Positions 15,981 to 23,172 of a stretch of DNA of 37,921 bases are shown here, one piece after another. Position 1 is the stretch's first letter. Every line of letters starts with the position of its first letter. Below the pieces are notes generated by a model. The model did no database searches. It saw nothing but the letters and a program-made list of their open reading frames with translations, and was not told the origin of the DNA. This DNA comes from Candidatus Coprenecus stercorigallinarum (GTDB lineage: Bacteria > Bacteroidota > Bacteroidia > Bacteroidales > UBA932): assembly GCA_018711305.1 (NCBI GenBank), contig DVIL01000007.1:1-37921 (forward strand). Reading direction: 5' to 3'. Position numbers and translations under genes: made by a program.

Positions 15981-16015
15981 GCCGGACCGGAAGCGTCCGG
16001 CAAGATTCTTTTTTT
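15981..16015 (+). terminator. Intrinsic terminator after the PPOX gene
   Basis: Arms GCCGGAC (15981-15987) and GTCCGGC (15995-16001) enclose seven bases and are followed by a run of eight Ts at 16008-16015. The T-run overlaps the -33 box of the next promoter. Confidence 0.88.
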
Positions 16016-16044
16016 GGTTGGAACGGAAGTTTGTCTATATTTGC
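16013..16044 (+). promoter_or_regulatory. Promoter of the B12 locus
   Basis: TTTG (16013-16016), a 19-base spacer and TATATTTGC (16036-16044) match the Bacteroidetes consensus exactly. The riboswitch begins within six bases of the -7 box. Confidence 0.88.
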
Positions 16045-16049
16045 GCCGC

Positions 16050-16238
16050 TGAAAGTTTCCTGTCCGCCGCTCTGCGGTGGAGGAATTAAAAGGGAACCGG
16101 GTGAGAATCCCGGACAGTTCCCGCTGCTGTAATTTCCACGTCCTTCGGGACGGAAGTCACGCGGTAATCTCTTTAGCCACTGCCTTATGAGGTGGGAAGG
16201 CTACCGCGATGAGGAATAAGTCAGAAGACCTGCTTTCA
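16050..16238 (+). promoter_or_regulatory. Cobalamin riboswitch
   Basis: The aptamer hallmarks are all present: the GGGAACCGGGTGAGAATCCC segment followed by CCCGCTGCTGTAA, and the B12 box AAGTCAGAAGACCTGC at 16218-16233. A P1 helix TGAAAG (16050-16055) with CTTTCA (16233-16238) closes it. Downstream, GACTGTCTG (16244-16252) can pair with CAGACAGTC (16304-16312); this is the likely switching stem. B12 should lower expression of the lipoprotein genes that follow. Confidence 0.95.
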
Positions 16239-16283
16239 ACTTTGACTGTCTGCCCTGCGGGAGTACGGGTGCGGCAATGCTGA

Positions 16284-16517
16284 ATGGTTTTCTTCTTCAG
16301 GAACAGACAGTCTGCCCTTGTGCCGTATGGTACGGGGAAATCCCGGGAGTTGGAAAATTATTTGGCAATGAATTATAAGAAAGCAGGTACAGTACTGATC
16401 AAGGACAATGGCAGTCTTGGCATCCCCAGATATCCAATGCCCGGAATGGAACGTCCGGTATGGATCCCGGCACACATTGTATTCACACGCAAACCATTGC
16501 TTTATACGACACCATGA
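16284..16517 (+). pseudogene. Probable 3' scrap of a TonB-dependent B12 receptor gene (btuB-like)
   Basis: Between riboswitch and lipoprotein gene lies a 77-codon frame containing GIPRYPMPG. TonB-dependent cobalamin receptors end with a YPMPG-type turn before the last beta-strand. Just after YPMPG the expected strand appears in the next frame as WNVRYGSRHTLYS, so one frameshift would restore a receptor-like C-terminus. The frame's TGA overlaps the next ATG. Upstream of it no receptor sequence remains. An alternative is a short leader peptide under riboswitch control. The assignment rests on motif resemblance only. Confidence 0.4.
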
Positions 16518-17485
16518 GACATTCTGTAATTTATGCGGCTGGGCTTGTAGCCATAGTCCTGACAGCCTGCAGCAAGGAAAAGGCCGGAAAGGACGCAACT
16601 CCCTACATCACCGAAGTATTCGAATATATGCCGGCCCCCGGTCAGTTTGTCAATACTATGCCCCTCTATGAGGAAGGCGACACACAGGAGACAATGAACC
16701 GGAAAGTCCTGGAGGCCATCGGAAACAACAACCGCGGGCTGATCTCCCTCGGCGGCTGGGGCGGATATGTGGTGGTGGGATTCGACCATACGATCGAGAA
16801 CCGGGAGGGGCTGTGCGACTTCCGGGTGCTGGGCAATGCATTCGGGGACGAAGGGGGAAGCAGCGAGCCGGGTATCATCATGGTCTCCGTCGATGCCAAC
16901 GGCAACGGGCTGCCCGACGACCCATGGTATGAGATAGCCGGAAGTGCTCATACCGACCCTGCGCAGGAAGCCTGGTATCAGGCTGCAAGGGACAACGGCA
17001 ATGACGTGGCCCTTCACCCGGACTACAGTATGACTTACCTGCGTCCGGAACAGGAACCGGCAGCCTCCGAAGAAGAGGAATACATCCTTTGGGAGGATAT
17101 CCTGGGCCGTCGGGGCAGCATCCCGAAAAACAAGTATCACACCCAGCCCTATTTCCCGCAATGGTACGGGGAGGACAGGCTCTCTTTCAGTGGTACCTGC
17201 CTGCCCCAGAACGGTATCGACGAGAGCGGGGAGGGGACATACTTCGTCCTCTACAAGTTCCGCTACGGCTATGCGGACAATGACACCAATTCCGGAGCCG
17301 GATCAGCCGTCGACATATCCTGGGCCGTGGACAGCAGGGGCCAAAGCGTGGACCTGCCGGGAGTGGATTTTATCCGGATCTATACCGGGGTCAATCAGGT
17401 AAATGGCTGGATAGGCGAGTGCTCCACTGAGATAATGGGAGTGGAGGACCTCCATCTGCTTGGAGAAGAAATAGCAACTGATTAA
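16514..17485 (+). CDS. Surface lipoprotein of the B12 locus, function unknown
   Basis: This 323-residue protein starts at 16514, where a lipoprotein signal ends in LTAC with the lipidated cysteine at C19. The longer frame starting at 16460 has no signal and is disfavoured. The mature part begins ITEVFEYMPAPGQFVNT and includes an acidic stretch near VDANGNGLPDDPWYE that resembles a calcium-binding loop. Proteins of this type, often annotated as cell-surface or PKD-like, occur beside btuB/btuG in Bacteroidetes. A role in B12 capture is inferred from the riboswitch and neighbours. The btuG-like gene starts 33 bases downstream. Confidence 0.85.
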   Translation: MRHSVIYAAGLVAIVLTACSKEKAGKDATPYITEVFEYMPAPGQFVNTMPLYEEGDTQETMNRKVLEAIGNNNRGLISLGGWGGYVVVGFDHTIENREGLCDFRVLGNAFGDEGGSSEPGIIMVSVDANGNGLPDDPWYEIAGSAHTDPAQEAWYQAARDNGNDVALHPDYSMTYLRPEQEPAASEEEEYILWEDILGRRGSIPKNKYHTQPYFPQWYGEDRLSFSGTCLPQNGIDESGEGTYFVLYKFRYGYADNDTNSGAGSAVDISWAVDSRGQSVDLPGVDFIRIYTGVNQVNGWIGECSTEIMGVEDLHLLGEEIATD

Positions 17486-17518
17486 ACACACATATCGTAA
17501 CATTTTAACATTAAGAAC

Positions 17519-18988
17519 ATGAACAAAGGAATTTATTCGATGGTCCTGGCTCTGGCTCTCGCTGCAACAGGCTGTATTGCCGGCCTGACTTCGTGCACTG
17601 AAAAAAACGGCCCTGTCAATGAGAATCCTGTCTATGAGGATCCTGTTTTCGAACTGGATACCTCTGCCGACAATCCGGTGCTGCTTGTATCTGAAGAAAC
17701 GTATGCGCTGACCTATCATGCGGAGGGGATAAGCACCGTAACATTGGAAGACGTGCCGGAGGGTTGGCAGGCATCAGTGGACGGGGAGGCCGGCCGCATC
17801 TATGTCACAGCCCCTTCCGCCACTGCCGGTACAGCCGATTATAACCTGAAACTGACTGTTACTGGAAACGACGGAGAGAGCACCACGGTCGGTGGCGTCA
17901 GTTTCCACCGGGTCACATTCGACGGGGCAGGGGGAACATTTGTCCTGAATGAGGGAAACATGACCACTGAAAACGGCTCGCTCATCTACATCACTCCCGA
18001 GGGTTACGTCGTGGATACCGCCTACCGCCGCGTCAATGGCACTGACCTGGGCAATGTAGCGCAGGACATGTGTTTCCACGACGGGAAAATATACATAATC
18101 TCACAGAACGGGGATACCAACCCCGAGGGAACTTCATTCGAGAATGACGGAATGCTGGTAGTGGCTGACGCCGTGACTCTGAAGAAAGTGAGGAGTCTTA
18201 CCAAAGAGCAGCTTCCGGGTCTGGACTGGCCCACACACATAGCCGTGATAGACGAGCAGCATGTCTACATCAGGGACAACAAAGGTGTGTGGCGCCTGAA
18301 TATGGACGATGTCTCGCTGACTTTCATATCGGGTACGGAAGGGGCACCGAAGTCCAGGTTTGCAGTAACCGGCGGCGAGGTATATTTTCCTCATAACGGA
18401 CTGTTGTGCGCACTGAAGAAGATAGATCCGGCCACAGACCAGGTATCCTCAGTAGCACAGTACGCCTTCTGGGCCACCCCGTACATGGTTAATTATTTCC
18501 TCGGCATAGCTCCGGCGGATGACGGATGTCTCTGGGCAATATGCACCTCCGCAATGGATGGAGAAGGAGGGCAGATTACCCTGAACAAGGTTGATCCGGC
18601 GGCCTCCACCGTTACCCAGAACCTGCTCAGTGCCCGGCCTGACGCTGTCTACAGCTGCTGCATGGCTGCCAGCGGCAACACCGTCTACTATGCTTCCGGG
18701 ACCATGGTGTACCGTGCTGTATTTGATCCCGAAGCCGGGGAAGGAGATGTGACTGACGAAGTCCTGACAGACCTCTTCAACCTTGACGGCAATGCGGTAC
18801 AGCTGTACAACGGCCTTGGTGTCAATCCCATTACCGGCCACGTCTTCATCAACACGATAAAGGGTTTCGGCAATTTCTTCACCACCAACTCCATCTGGGA
18901 GTTTGACTTCAGCAGCAGCCTGGACATACCGGTGCGCAGGATAGACAACCTTACTCATTTTCCCGCAGGATTTTATTTTAATGAATAA
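17519..18988 (+). CDS. BtuG-like DUF5074/YncE-type beta-propeller surface lipoprotein
   Basis: This 489-residue protein has a lipoprotein signal with two candidate cysteines, C19 (ATGC) and C26 (LTSC). An Ig-like domain (about 40-125) precedes a beta-propeller made of repeated strands such as GGTFVLNEGN, MCFHDGKIYIISQNG, LLVVADAVTL-like blades and IAPADDGCLWAI. BtuG proteins of Bacteroides are surface lipoproteins with a seven-bladed propeller that bind cobalamin with very high affinity and hand it to BtuB. The riboswitch upstream supports that role. It lies two bases before the next gene. Confidence 0.85.
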   Translation: MNKGIYSMVLALALAATGCIAGLTSCTEKNGPVNENPVYEDPVFELDTSADNPVLLVSEETYALTYHAEGISTVTLEDVPEGWQASVDGEAGRIYVTAPSATAGTADYNLKLTVTGNDGESTTVGGVSFHRVTFDGAGGTFVLNEGNMTTENGSLIYITPEGYVVDTAYRRVNGTDLGNVAQDMCFHDGKIYIISQNGDTNPEGTSFENDGMLVVADAVTLKKVRSLTKEQLPGLDWPTHIAVIDEQHVYIRDNKGVWRLNMDDVSLTFISGTEGAPKSRFAVTGGEVYFPHNGLLCALKKIDPATDQVSSVAQYAFWATPYMVNYFLGIAPADDGCLWAICTSAMDGEGGQITLNKVDPAASTVTQNLLSARPDAVYSCCMAASGNTVYYASGTMVYRAVFDPEAGEGDVTDEVLTDLFNLDGNAVQLYNGLGVNPITGHVFINTIKGFGNFFTTNSIWEFDFSSSLDIPVRRIDNLTHFPAGFYFNE

Positions 18989-18990
18989 TC

Positions 18991-20259
18991 ATGAACAGCA
19001 GAAATTTACCTTATATCCTCATGACCGCCGCCATGCTGATTGCGGCCTGCACTGACAATCCCTCTCCGGACACCCCGGAGGGGGAAGATCCCGATGTTCC
19101 CCCCTTCTCCGGACTTACCGGCTATGCCGATCCCGAAGGAGTCCTCCTGCTGAGCGGCGGTGAATACACTATGGAGAATGCCTTCCTCACTTTCATTGCA
19201 CCCGACGGAACACTGGAAAACCGGGTGTATGCGTCTGCAAACGCTTCGGAATTGGGCAACGACGGGGTAGGAATGTCCATGAGCGAAGGGAAGCAGTATA
19301 TCCTGTGCAATGACTGGCGCAAGGCGGAAGGAAAGGAGAACAACGGCCTTCTCATAGTGGCGGATGCGCAGACCCTCCGGAAGGAACAGTCTTTCTCCAG
19401 GGCACAAATGACATTCAGGCATCCCGTCAACGGCACTATGGAGGAAGTGGACGAGAGTCTGGGCGGTATCGCTGTGCTGGACAGCCGCAATGTCTTCATA
19501 TTTGCGCAGGGTGTGCTGCGCTTAGACTGTTCCACCGGCGGGCTGAGTCTCGTCGAAGGCTCCTATGAGATAGGCAATATGGGGACAGCCAATACGGTGG
19601 AATCTATAGTCTCGCCCAGAGGTGCGACTGTTGTCGACGGACGTATGTATGCACTGGCAGGAGGGTTCTGGTCTTCTACGGCCCTGCTGGAGTTTTCAAA
19701 GGGTGAGAATGCTGTCAGCCGCCGTCTGGAGCTGGGAAAGGGCGACCTGGTCAGCGGCATGTGCCGGACAGAGGACGGCACTATCGTCGCTGCCACTTAC
19801 TACCGTAGCCGTCCTAATTCAGGCTTCCTGTATTTTATCGATGTGGAGAGTTGGAGCATAGTCGACCAGAAGACTGTCACAGCCAATATATCTCCCGGCA
19901 CCCATTCCAACTCCGGTATCACCCGTATCGGTGATTATATCTATTTTACAGGGGCAGAGGAATCGGAGTTCTCCTCCCGTCTGAAGACTACCCTCAGCCG
20001 TTTTTCCCTCGGAACCGGGAGGACGGAGAAGGACATAGTGGATTTCAGGGCCGACGAGCCGGATGCCAATATCCTGGACTGCAATGTGACAGGCGACCCG
20101 GACTCAGGGCTTCTCTATGTCGCTGTATCCCAGGAGAACATGGAGGGACTCGTTCCCCAATCCCATATTCTGGTCTATGACTGCAGCGTGGATCCGCCGC
20201 AGCTTGTCAGAAAAATCAGCGGTCTCACTCATTATGTCACGGGCATCTATCCGATGTGA
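18991..20259 (+). CDS. Second BtuG-like beta-propeller surface lipoprotein
   Basis: This 422-residue lipoprotein has lipobox IAAC with the lipidated cysteine at C20. It lacks the Ig-like domain of its neighbour but keeps the propeller and the same last strand: VRKISGLTHYVTGIYP here against VRRIDNLTHFPAGFYF there, so the pair is probably an old duplication. Blade-type segments include EGVLLLSGGEYTMENAFLTF and GLLIVADAQTLRKEQSF. It may bind B12 or a corrinoid variant, or partner the first propeller; this is inferred from context. It is the last gene of the riboswitch transcript and converges on the SMR gene. Confidence 0.82.
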   Translation: MNSRNLPYILMTAAMLIAACTDNPSPDTPEGEDPDVPPFSGLTGYADPEGVLLLSGGEYTMENAFLTFIAPDGTLENRVYASANASELGNDGVGMSMSEGKQYILCNDWRKAEGKENNGLLIVADAQTLRKEQSFSRAQMTFRHPVNGTMEEVDESLGGIAVLDSRNVFIFAQGVLRLDCSTGGLSLVEGSYEIGNMGTANTVESIVSPRGATVVDGRMYALAGGFWSSTALLEFSKGENAVSRRLELGKGDLVSGMCRTEDGTIVAATYYRSRPNSGFLYFIDVESWSIVDQKTVTANISPGTHSNSGITRIGDYIYFTGAEESEFSSRLKTTLSRFSLGTGRTEKDIVDFRADEPDANILDCNVTGDPDSGLLYVAVSQENMEGLVPQSHILVYDCSVDPPQLVRKISGLTHYVTGIYPM

Positions 20260-20349
20260 GGCATGCCGGAAGCATCCCTGGATCTTCTTGCAGGGGAGAT
20301 GGACGAGGTTTCATATCCGAGGGGAACGCGGATTCTCAAAGCAGGAAGC

Positions 20350-20673
20350 TCAGGATACCATCTTCAGTCCGATGATGGAGACGATGAGGGTGGTTATAAA
20401 GAACAGGCGCAGGAATGAGGCGGACTCGTGAAAGAATATGATACCGAGAATGACCGTGCAGACAGCCCCTATCCCGGTCCATACCGGATATGCCGTGCCT
20501 ATCGGAATGGTCTTTACCGCCTTGGCAAGCAGTACCATACTCATTGTCAGACAGAACAGAAAGCCTCCTCCCCACAGCCACCATGCAGTGCCAGTGACTT
20601 CCTTCATCTTTCCCAGGCAGAACGCAAATCCGGATTCAAAGAAACCGGCGATAATCAGGATAATCCAGTTCAT
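20350..20673 (-). CDS. sugE: SMR-family exporter, Gdx/SugE type
   Basis: This 107-residue protein has four transmembrane helices. The essential membrane glutamate is E13 in AGFFESGFAFCLG. The third-helix segment PIGTAYPVWTGIGAVCTVIL matches the SugE/Gdx subgroup, whose characterised members export guanidinium, rather than the EmrE drug-exporter subgroup. A TATCTTTGC -7 box lies upstream on the same strand at 20704-20712. No guanidine riboswitch is visible in the short leader. Confidence 0.88.
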   Translation of the reverse strand: MNWIILIIAGFFESGFAFCLGKMKEVTGTAWWLWGGGFLFCLTMSMVLLAKAVKTIPIGTAYPVWTGIGAVCTVILGIIFFHESASFLRLFFITTLIVSIIGLKMVS

Positions 20674-20703
20674 AAATCTAATTTTAACAGAATTTTAAGG
20701 ACT

Positions 20704-20712
20704 GCAAAGATA
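20704..20712 (-). promoter_or_regulatory. -7 box for the SMR gene
   Basis: The minus strand reads TATCTTTGC, a perfect TAnnTTTGC match 31 bases before the ATG. Confidence 0.65.
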
Positions 20713-20808
20713 GAGGATATTGAATTTGCGTAGCTTATCATTTGGTAAAAACGTAGCAAAAAATGGATTGGAGGGAAGTCATACCGTAGTAGTTTTCGTA
20801 TCTTTGTA

Positions 20809-20967
20809 GACAAGATATTGGTGGAAGCCAGCCCTTACGATACAGTTTGGGGAATCGGCATGAAAGAAGATGATCCAGACTGCCGAAATCCCCGTTTATG
20901 GAAAGGAGAAAACCTGCTTGGGTTCGCTCTGATGGATGTGAGGGAAAAACTCAGTAAGATGAAATAG
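20809..20967 (+). pseudogene. C-terminal remnant of a NADAR-domain (YbiA-like) protein
   Basis: The frame encodes DKILVEASPYDTVWGIGM, then a PRLWKGENLLGFALM segment and a stop. This is the conserved end of NADAR proteins, N-glycosidases acting on ADP-ribose-type or riboflavin-precursor substrates. Only about 52 residues of roughly 150-190 remain and no start codon is close. A promoter-like TATCTTTGT sits at 20799-20807, directly before the remnant, as though a deletion joined a promoter to the gene's tail. Confidence 0.8.
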
Positions 20968-21024
20968 ACCAATGGAAGCACCATGCAGGCACCAATCCGG
21001 AACGGACTTCAGCCCAGCCGTCAG

Positions 21025-21597
21025 CTACAGCAGTTTCTCATATGCCATGCGTTCGCCTGCCTCGTACCGGATACGGCCGCAATAGGTGAAGCCGAGGCGG
21101 GAGAAGACGCGCTGCATGTAGAAGTTGTCGTAGTTGGTGTCGACTTTGAAGCTGCGGATGCCGCGGGAGAGGGCTAGGTCGCAGACTGCCTGCATGTAGC
21201 GGACGGCCATGCCCTGGCGTTTCCAGGAGTCGGCGACCGCCAGCCGGTGCAGTACCACGTAGGGCTGTCCGCTCAGCCATTTCCCGTCCCGCAGACCGTC
21301 ATATGCAGGTTCTCCGTCAAAGACTACCGCCCCGTAGGCTATGATGTCCGGCTCCGGCTGTGTACTGCAGTTATCCGGTACGAATACGTATCCCCAGCCG
21401 CGCCGCACGTCGTTCTCCAATATCGGCACGGTAGGGTAGTTTTCGTCCCACTGGTGCTTGCCCTCGCGGTACATCTGGGCCTTGGCCTGCAGGATGATTT
21501 CCCAGATGGCCGGAACCTCTTCCATTGTCGCCGGCCGCAGGATATATCCGTCACTGGCAGTCTGTGTATATACGTCAGCAGCTATTTTCTTGTTCAT
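21025..21597 (-). CDS. GNAT-family N-acetyltransferase
   Basis: This 190-residue GCN5-related acetyltransferase has the acetyl-CoA loop KRQGMAVRYMQAVCDLA (motif A) preceded by LHRLAVADSW, then FKVDTNYDNFYMQRVFSRLGF, which is motif B. It most resembles the uncharacterised Bacteroidetes group that begins with ILRPATMEEVPAIWEII. The start MNKKIAADV at 21597 is preferred; the 35 residues before it are low-complexity and not GNAT-like. The acceptor is unknown. Confidence 0.88.
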   Translation of the reverse strand: MNKKIAADVYTQTASDGYILRPATMEEVPAIWEIILQAKAQMYREGKHQWDENYPTVPILENDVRRGWGYVFVPDNCSTQPEPDIIAYGAVVFDGEPAYDGLRDGKWLSGQPYVVLHRLAVADSWKRQGMAVRYMQAVCDLALSRGIRSFKVDTNYDNFYMQRVFSRLGFTYCGRIRYEAGERMAYEKLL

Positions 21598-21871
21598 ATC
21601 CTCACGTTGCTTTTTAGTTATGTCGTAAAATACAGATGCATAAATAGTTACAATATAACTAAAATATATAGTGGCGCATGGTTGAAAGTGCAAGCCGCTC
21701 ACGGGCCTCTCTGAGGCAGGTTTTCGAAGAGATGCTTATCACGTTATATTTTAGTTATACTTTAAAATACTATAGTTCAGGTAATTGCTGTGTAACGAAA
21801 AGGCATAGTGGCATCCGGGGGCTGAACAGGCATTCACGCTATGTCAGTCCGGTGAGGTAAGTATCGGCGCA
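21598..21871. other. AT-rich intergenic stretch with TTTTAGTTAT repeats
   Basis: TTTTAGTTAT occurs on the plus strand near 21613 and 21747 and on the minus strand near 21656. The last two form an inverted pair sharing about 15 bases (TATATTTTAGTTATA) some 85 bases apart. No reading frame here resembles a known protein. The pattern could be operator sites for the GNAT promoter or a recombination footprint. Confidence 0.4.
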
Positions 21872-22105
21872 TCAGCAGTCCCCGCCGCTGCCGTCGGCTT
21901 CATCGCGGGTTGCCTTCTTAAGGCGTATATGTCGGAGGGCATAGAACCCTGCCATTATGAAATCGATTACGGCTATGATAAAAGGTGCTGAAGTGAAAAC
22001 TGCCGATCCACGGTATCCGAGCAGGGCCCATATCAAGAGTCCGCATCCTATCACTGCGTAAATTATTGCGTTGGTTTTATCCGAATATTGCTTTGCCATA
22101 ATCAT
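21872..22105 (-). CDS. Small two-helix membrane protein
   Basis: This 77-residue protein, starting MIMAKQYSDKTNAIIY, has two hydrophobic helices (about 13-33 and 40-57) and a charged C-terminal tail (RLKKATRDEADGSGGDC). Its ATG overlaps the stop of the DUF486 gene as TAATG, which implies coupled translation; a second ATG two codons later is also possible. The family is not recognised. It is the last gene of the long minus-strand run. Confidence 0.65.
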   Translation of the reverse strand: MIMAKQYSDKTNAIIYAVIGCGLLIWALLGYRGSAVFTSAPFIIAVIDFIMAGFYALRHIRLKKATRDEADGSGGDC

Positions 22106-22473
22106 TACTTCATGAATACGAAGTACACCGCCAGGATAAGGCAGACGAAGGCGGCGATATGGTTCCAGTGGAAGGTCTGGCCCTTGAATACCAGTATCGT
22201 GAAGAGTGAGAATATGGTCAGGGAGACGACTTCCTGGATTACCTTGAGCTGGACGAGGTTGAAAGGGCCGCCGTTGTCCACGAAGCCTATGCGGTTGGCG
22301 GGTACCTGGAAGGAGTACTCGAAGAGGGCGATGCCCCACGAGAAAAGGATGACCCCGATCAGGGGCCAGTTGTCGATGAGCTTCATCTCCTGCAGCTTGA
22401 GGTGTCCGTACCATGCGAAAGTCATGAATACGTTGGACACCATCAGCAGCAGTACAGTATAGAATCCGGTCAT
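22105..22473 (-). CDS. DUF486 / DMT-like membrane protein
   Basis: This 122-residue protein has four predicted helices, starting TGFYTVLLLMVSNVFMTFAWY and including IGVILFSWGIALFEYSFQVP. It matches the DUF486 family, which is distantly related to the drug/metabolite transporter superfamily and has no established substrate. It lies 24 bases after the nitroreductase gene and is followed by the overlapping small membrane gene. Confidence 0.85.
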   Translation of the reverse strand: MTGFYTVLLLMVSNVFMTFAWYGHLKLQEMKLIDNWPLIGVILFSWGIALFEYSFQVPANRIGFVDNGGPFNLVQLKVIQEVVSLTIFSLFTILVFKGQTFHWNHIAAFVCLILAVYFVFMK

Positions 22474-22497
22474 ATCGGAAACTTAATCAGTGAAAGG

Positions 22498-23139
22498 TCA
22501 GTCCACAAACTGAATCTTCGAGGCATCGCGGTCCTTGGCTGCAGGACTCTCGGCCGGATAACCGAATCCGATGCAGTAGAGCAGTTCATAGCCCTCGGAG
22601 AAGCCCAGACGTTTCAGATAATCAGCGGCCTCGGGCGATTTCATGAACCTTACAGGTCCGCCCAGGCAGCAGGAGCCGATGCCCATGGACCAGGCCGAGA
22701 GGATCATGTTCTCTCCGAGCAGGCCGCAGTCGATGGCCGACATGTCGTATGACGGATCATGGGCGATGAACACCACTGTGGGCGCATTGCGGAACATGTT
22801 CTTGAAGGAAGGATCCTCGGCGGCATGGGGATTGGACTTGACGTAGAGTTCTGTAAGGCCGTTGATGAACTCGGGGGAGTCCACCACGCGGATTTCCCAC
22901 GACTGGCGGTTCATGCCGTTCGGGGCGTTGATGCCGCACTCGAGTATCGTCTTCATGGTGTCGCGGCCCACGGCGGCGGGCTGATACTGACGCACGCTAC
23001 GGCGGGTCATAATGGTCTCGATCACAATGTCGGATGCACTCTTGGCGGAAGTTGTGCCCTCACTCCCGGCACCGCTCCCGCAGGAACTCAGGACTGCCGC
23101 GCACATCAGGGCAGCGGCGGATATCTTAAAAAGTCTCAT
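22498..23139 (-). CDS. Nitroreductase-family protein with lipoprotein signal
   Basis: This 213-residue protein starts with a lipoprotein signal (lipobox LSSC, cysteine at 20) and a short serine/glycine-rich linker. The nitroreductase fold follows: TIMTRRSVRQYQP for FMN phosphate binding, INAPNGMNRQSWEIRVV, and the later GIGSCCLGGPV and LLYCIGFGYP. Most nitroreductases are cytoplasmic, so membrane anchoring on the periplasmic side is notable. It sits 33 bases after cysteate synthase. Confidence 0.88.
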   Translation of the reverse strand: MRLFKISAAALMCAAVLSSCGSGAGSEGTTSAKSASDIVIETIMTRRSVRQYQPAAVGRDTMKTILECGINAPNGMNRQSWEIRVVDSPEFINGLTELYVKSNPHAAEDPSFKNMFRNAPTVVFIAHDPSYDMSAIDCGLLGENMILSAWSMGIGSCCLGGPVRFMKSPEAADYLKRLGFSEGYELLYCIGFGYPAESPAAKDRDASKIQFVD

Positions 23140-23172
23140 ATTTAATATTTTTAAACTTGAAATTCAGGACGG

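Noticed and set aside
16460-16513. Upstream start for the first B12-locus lipoprotein
   Set aside because: It would bury the lipoprotein signal peptide 18 residues into the protein; ATG 16514 places the lipobox correctly.
21678-21860. 60-codon plus-strand frame between the GNAT and small membrane genes
   Set aside because: No promoter, no recognised motif, and composition like non-coding DNA.
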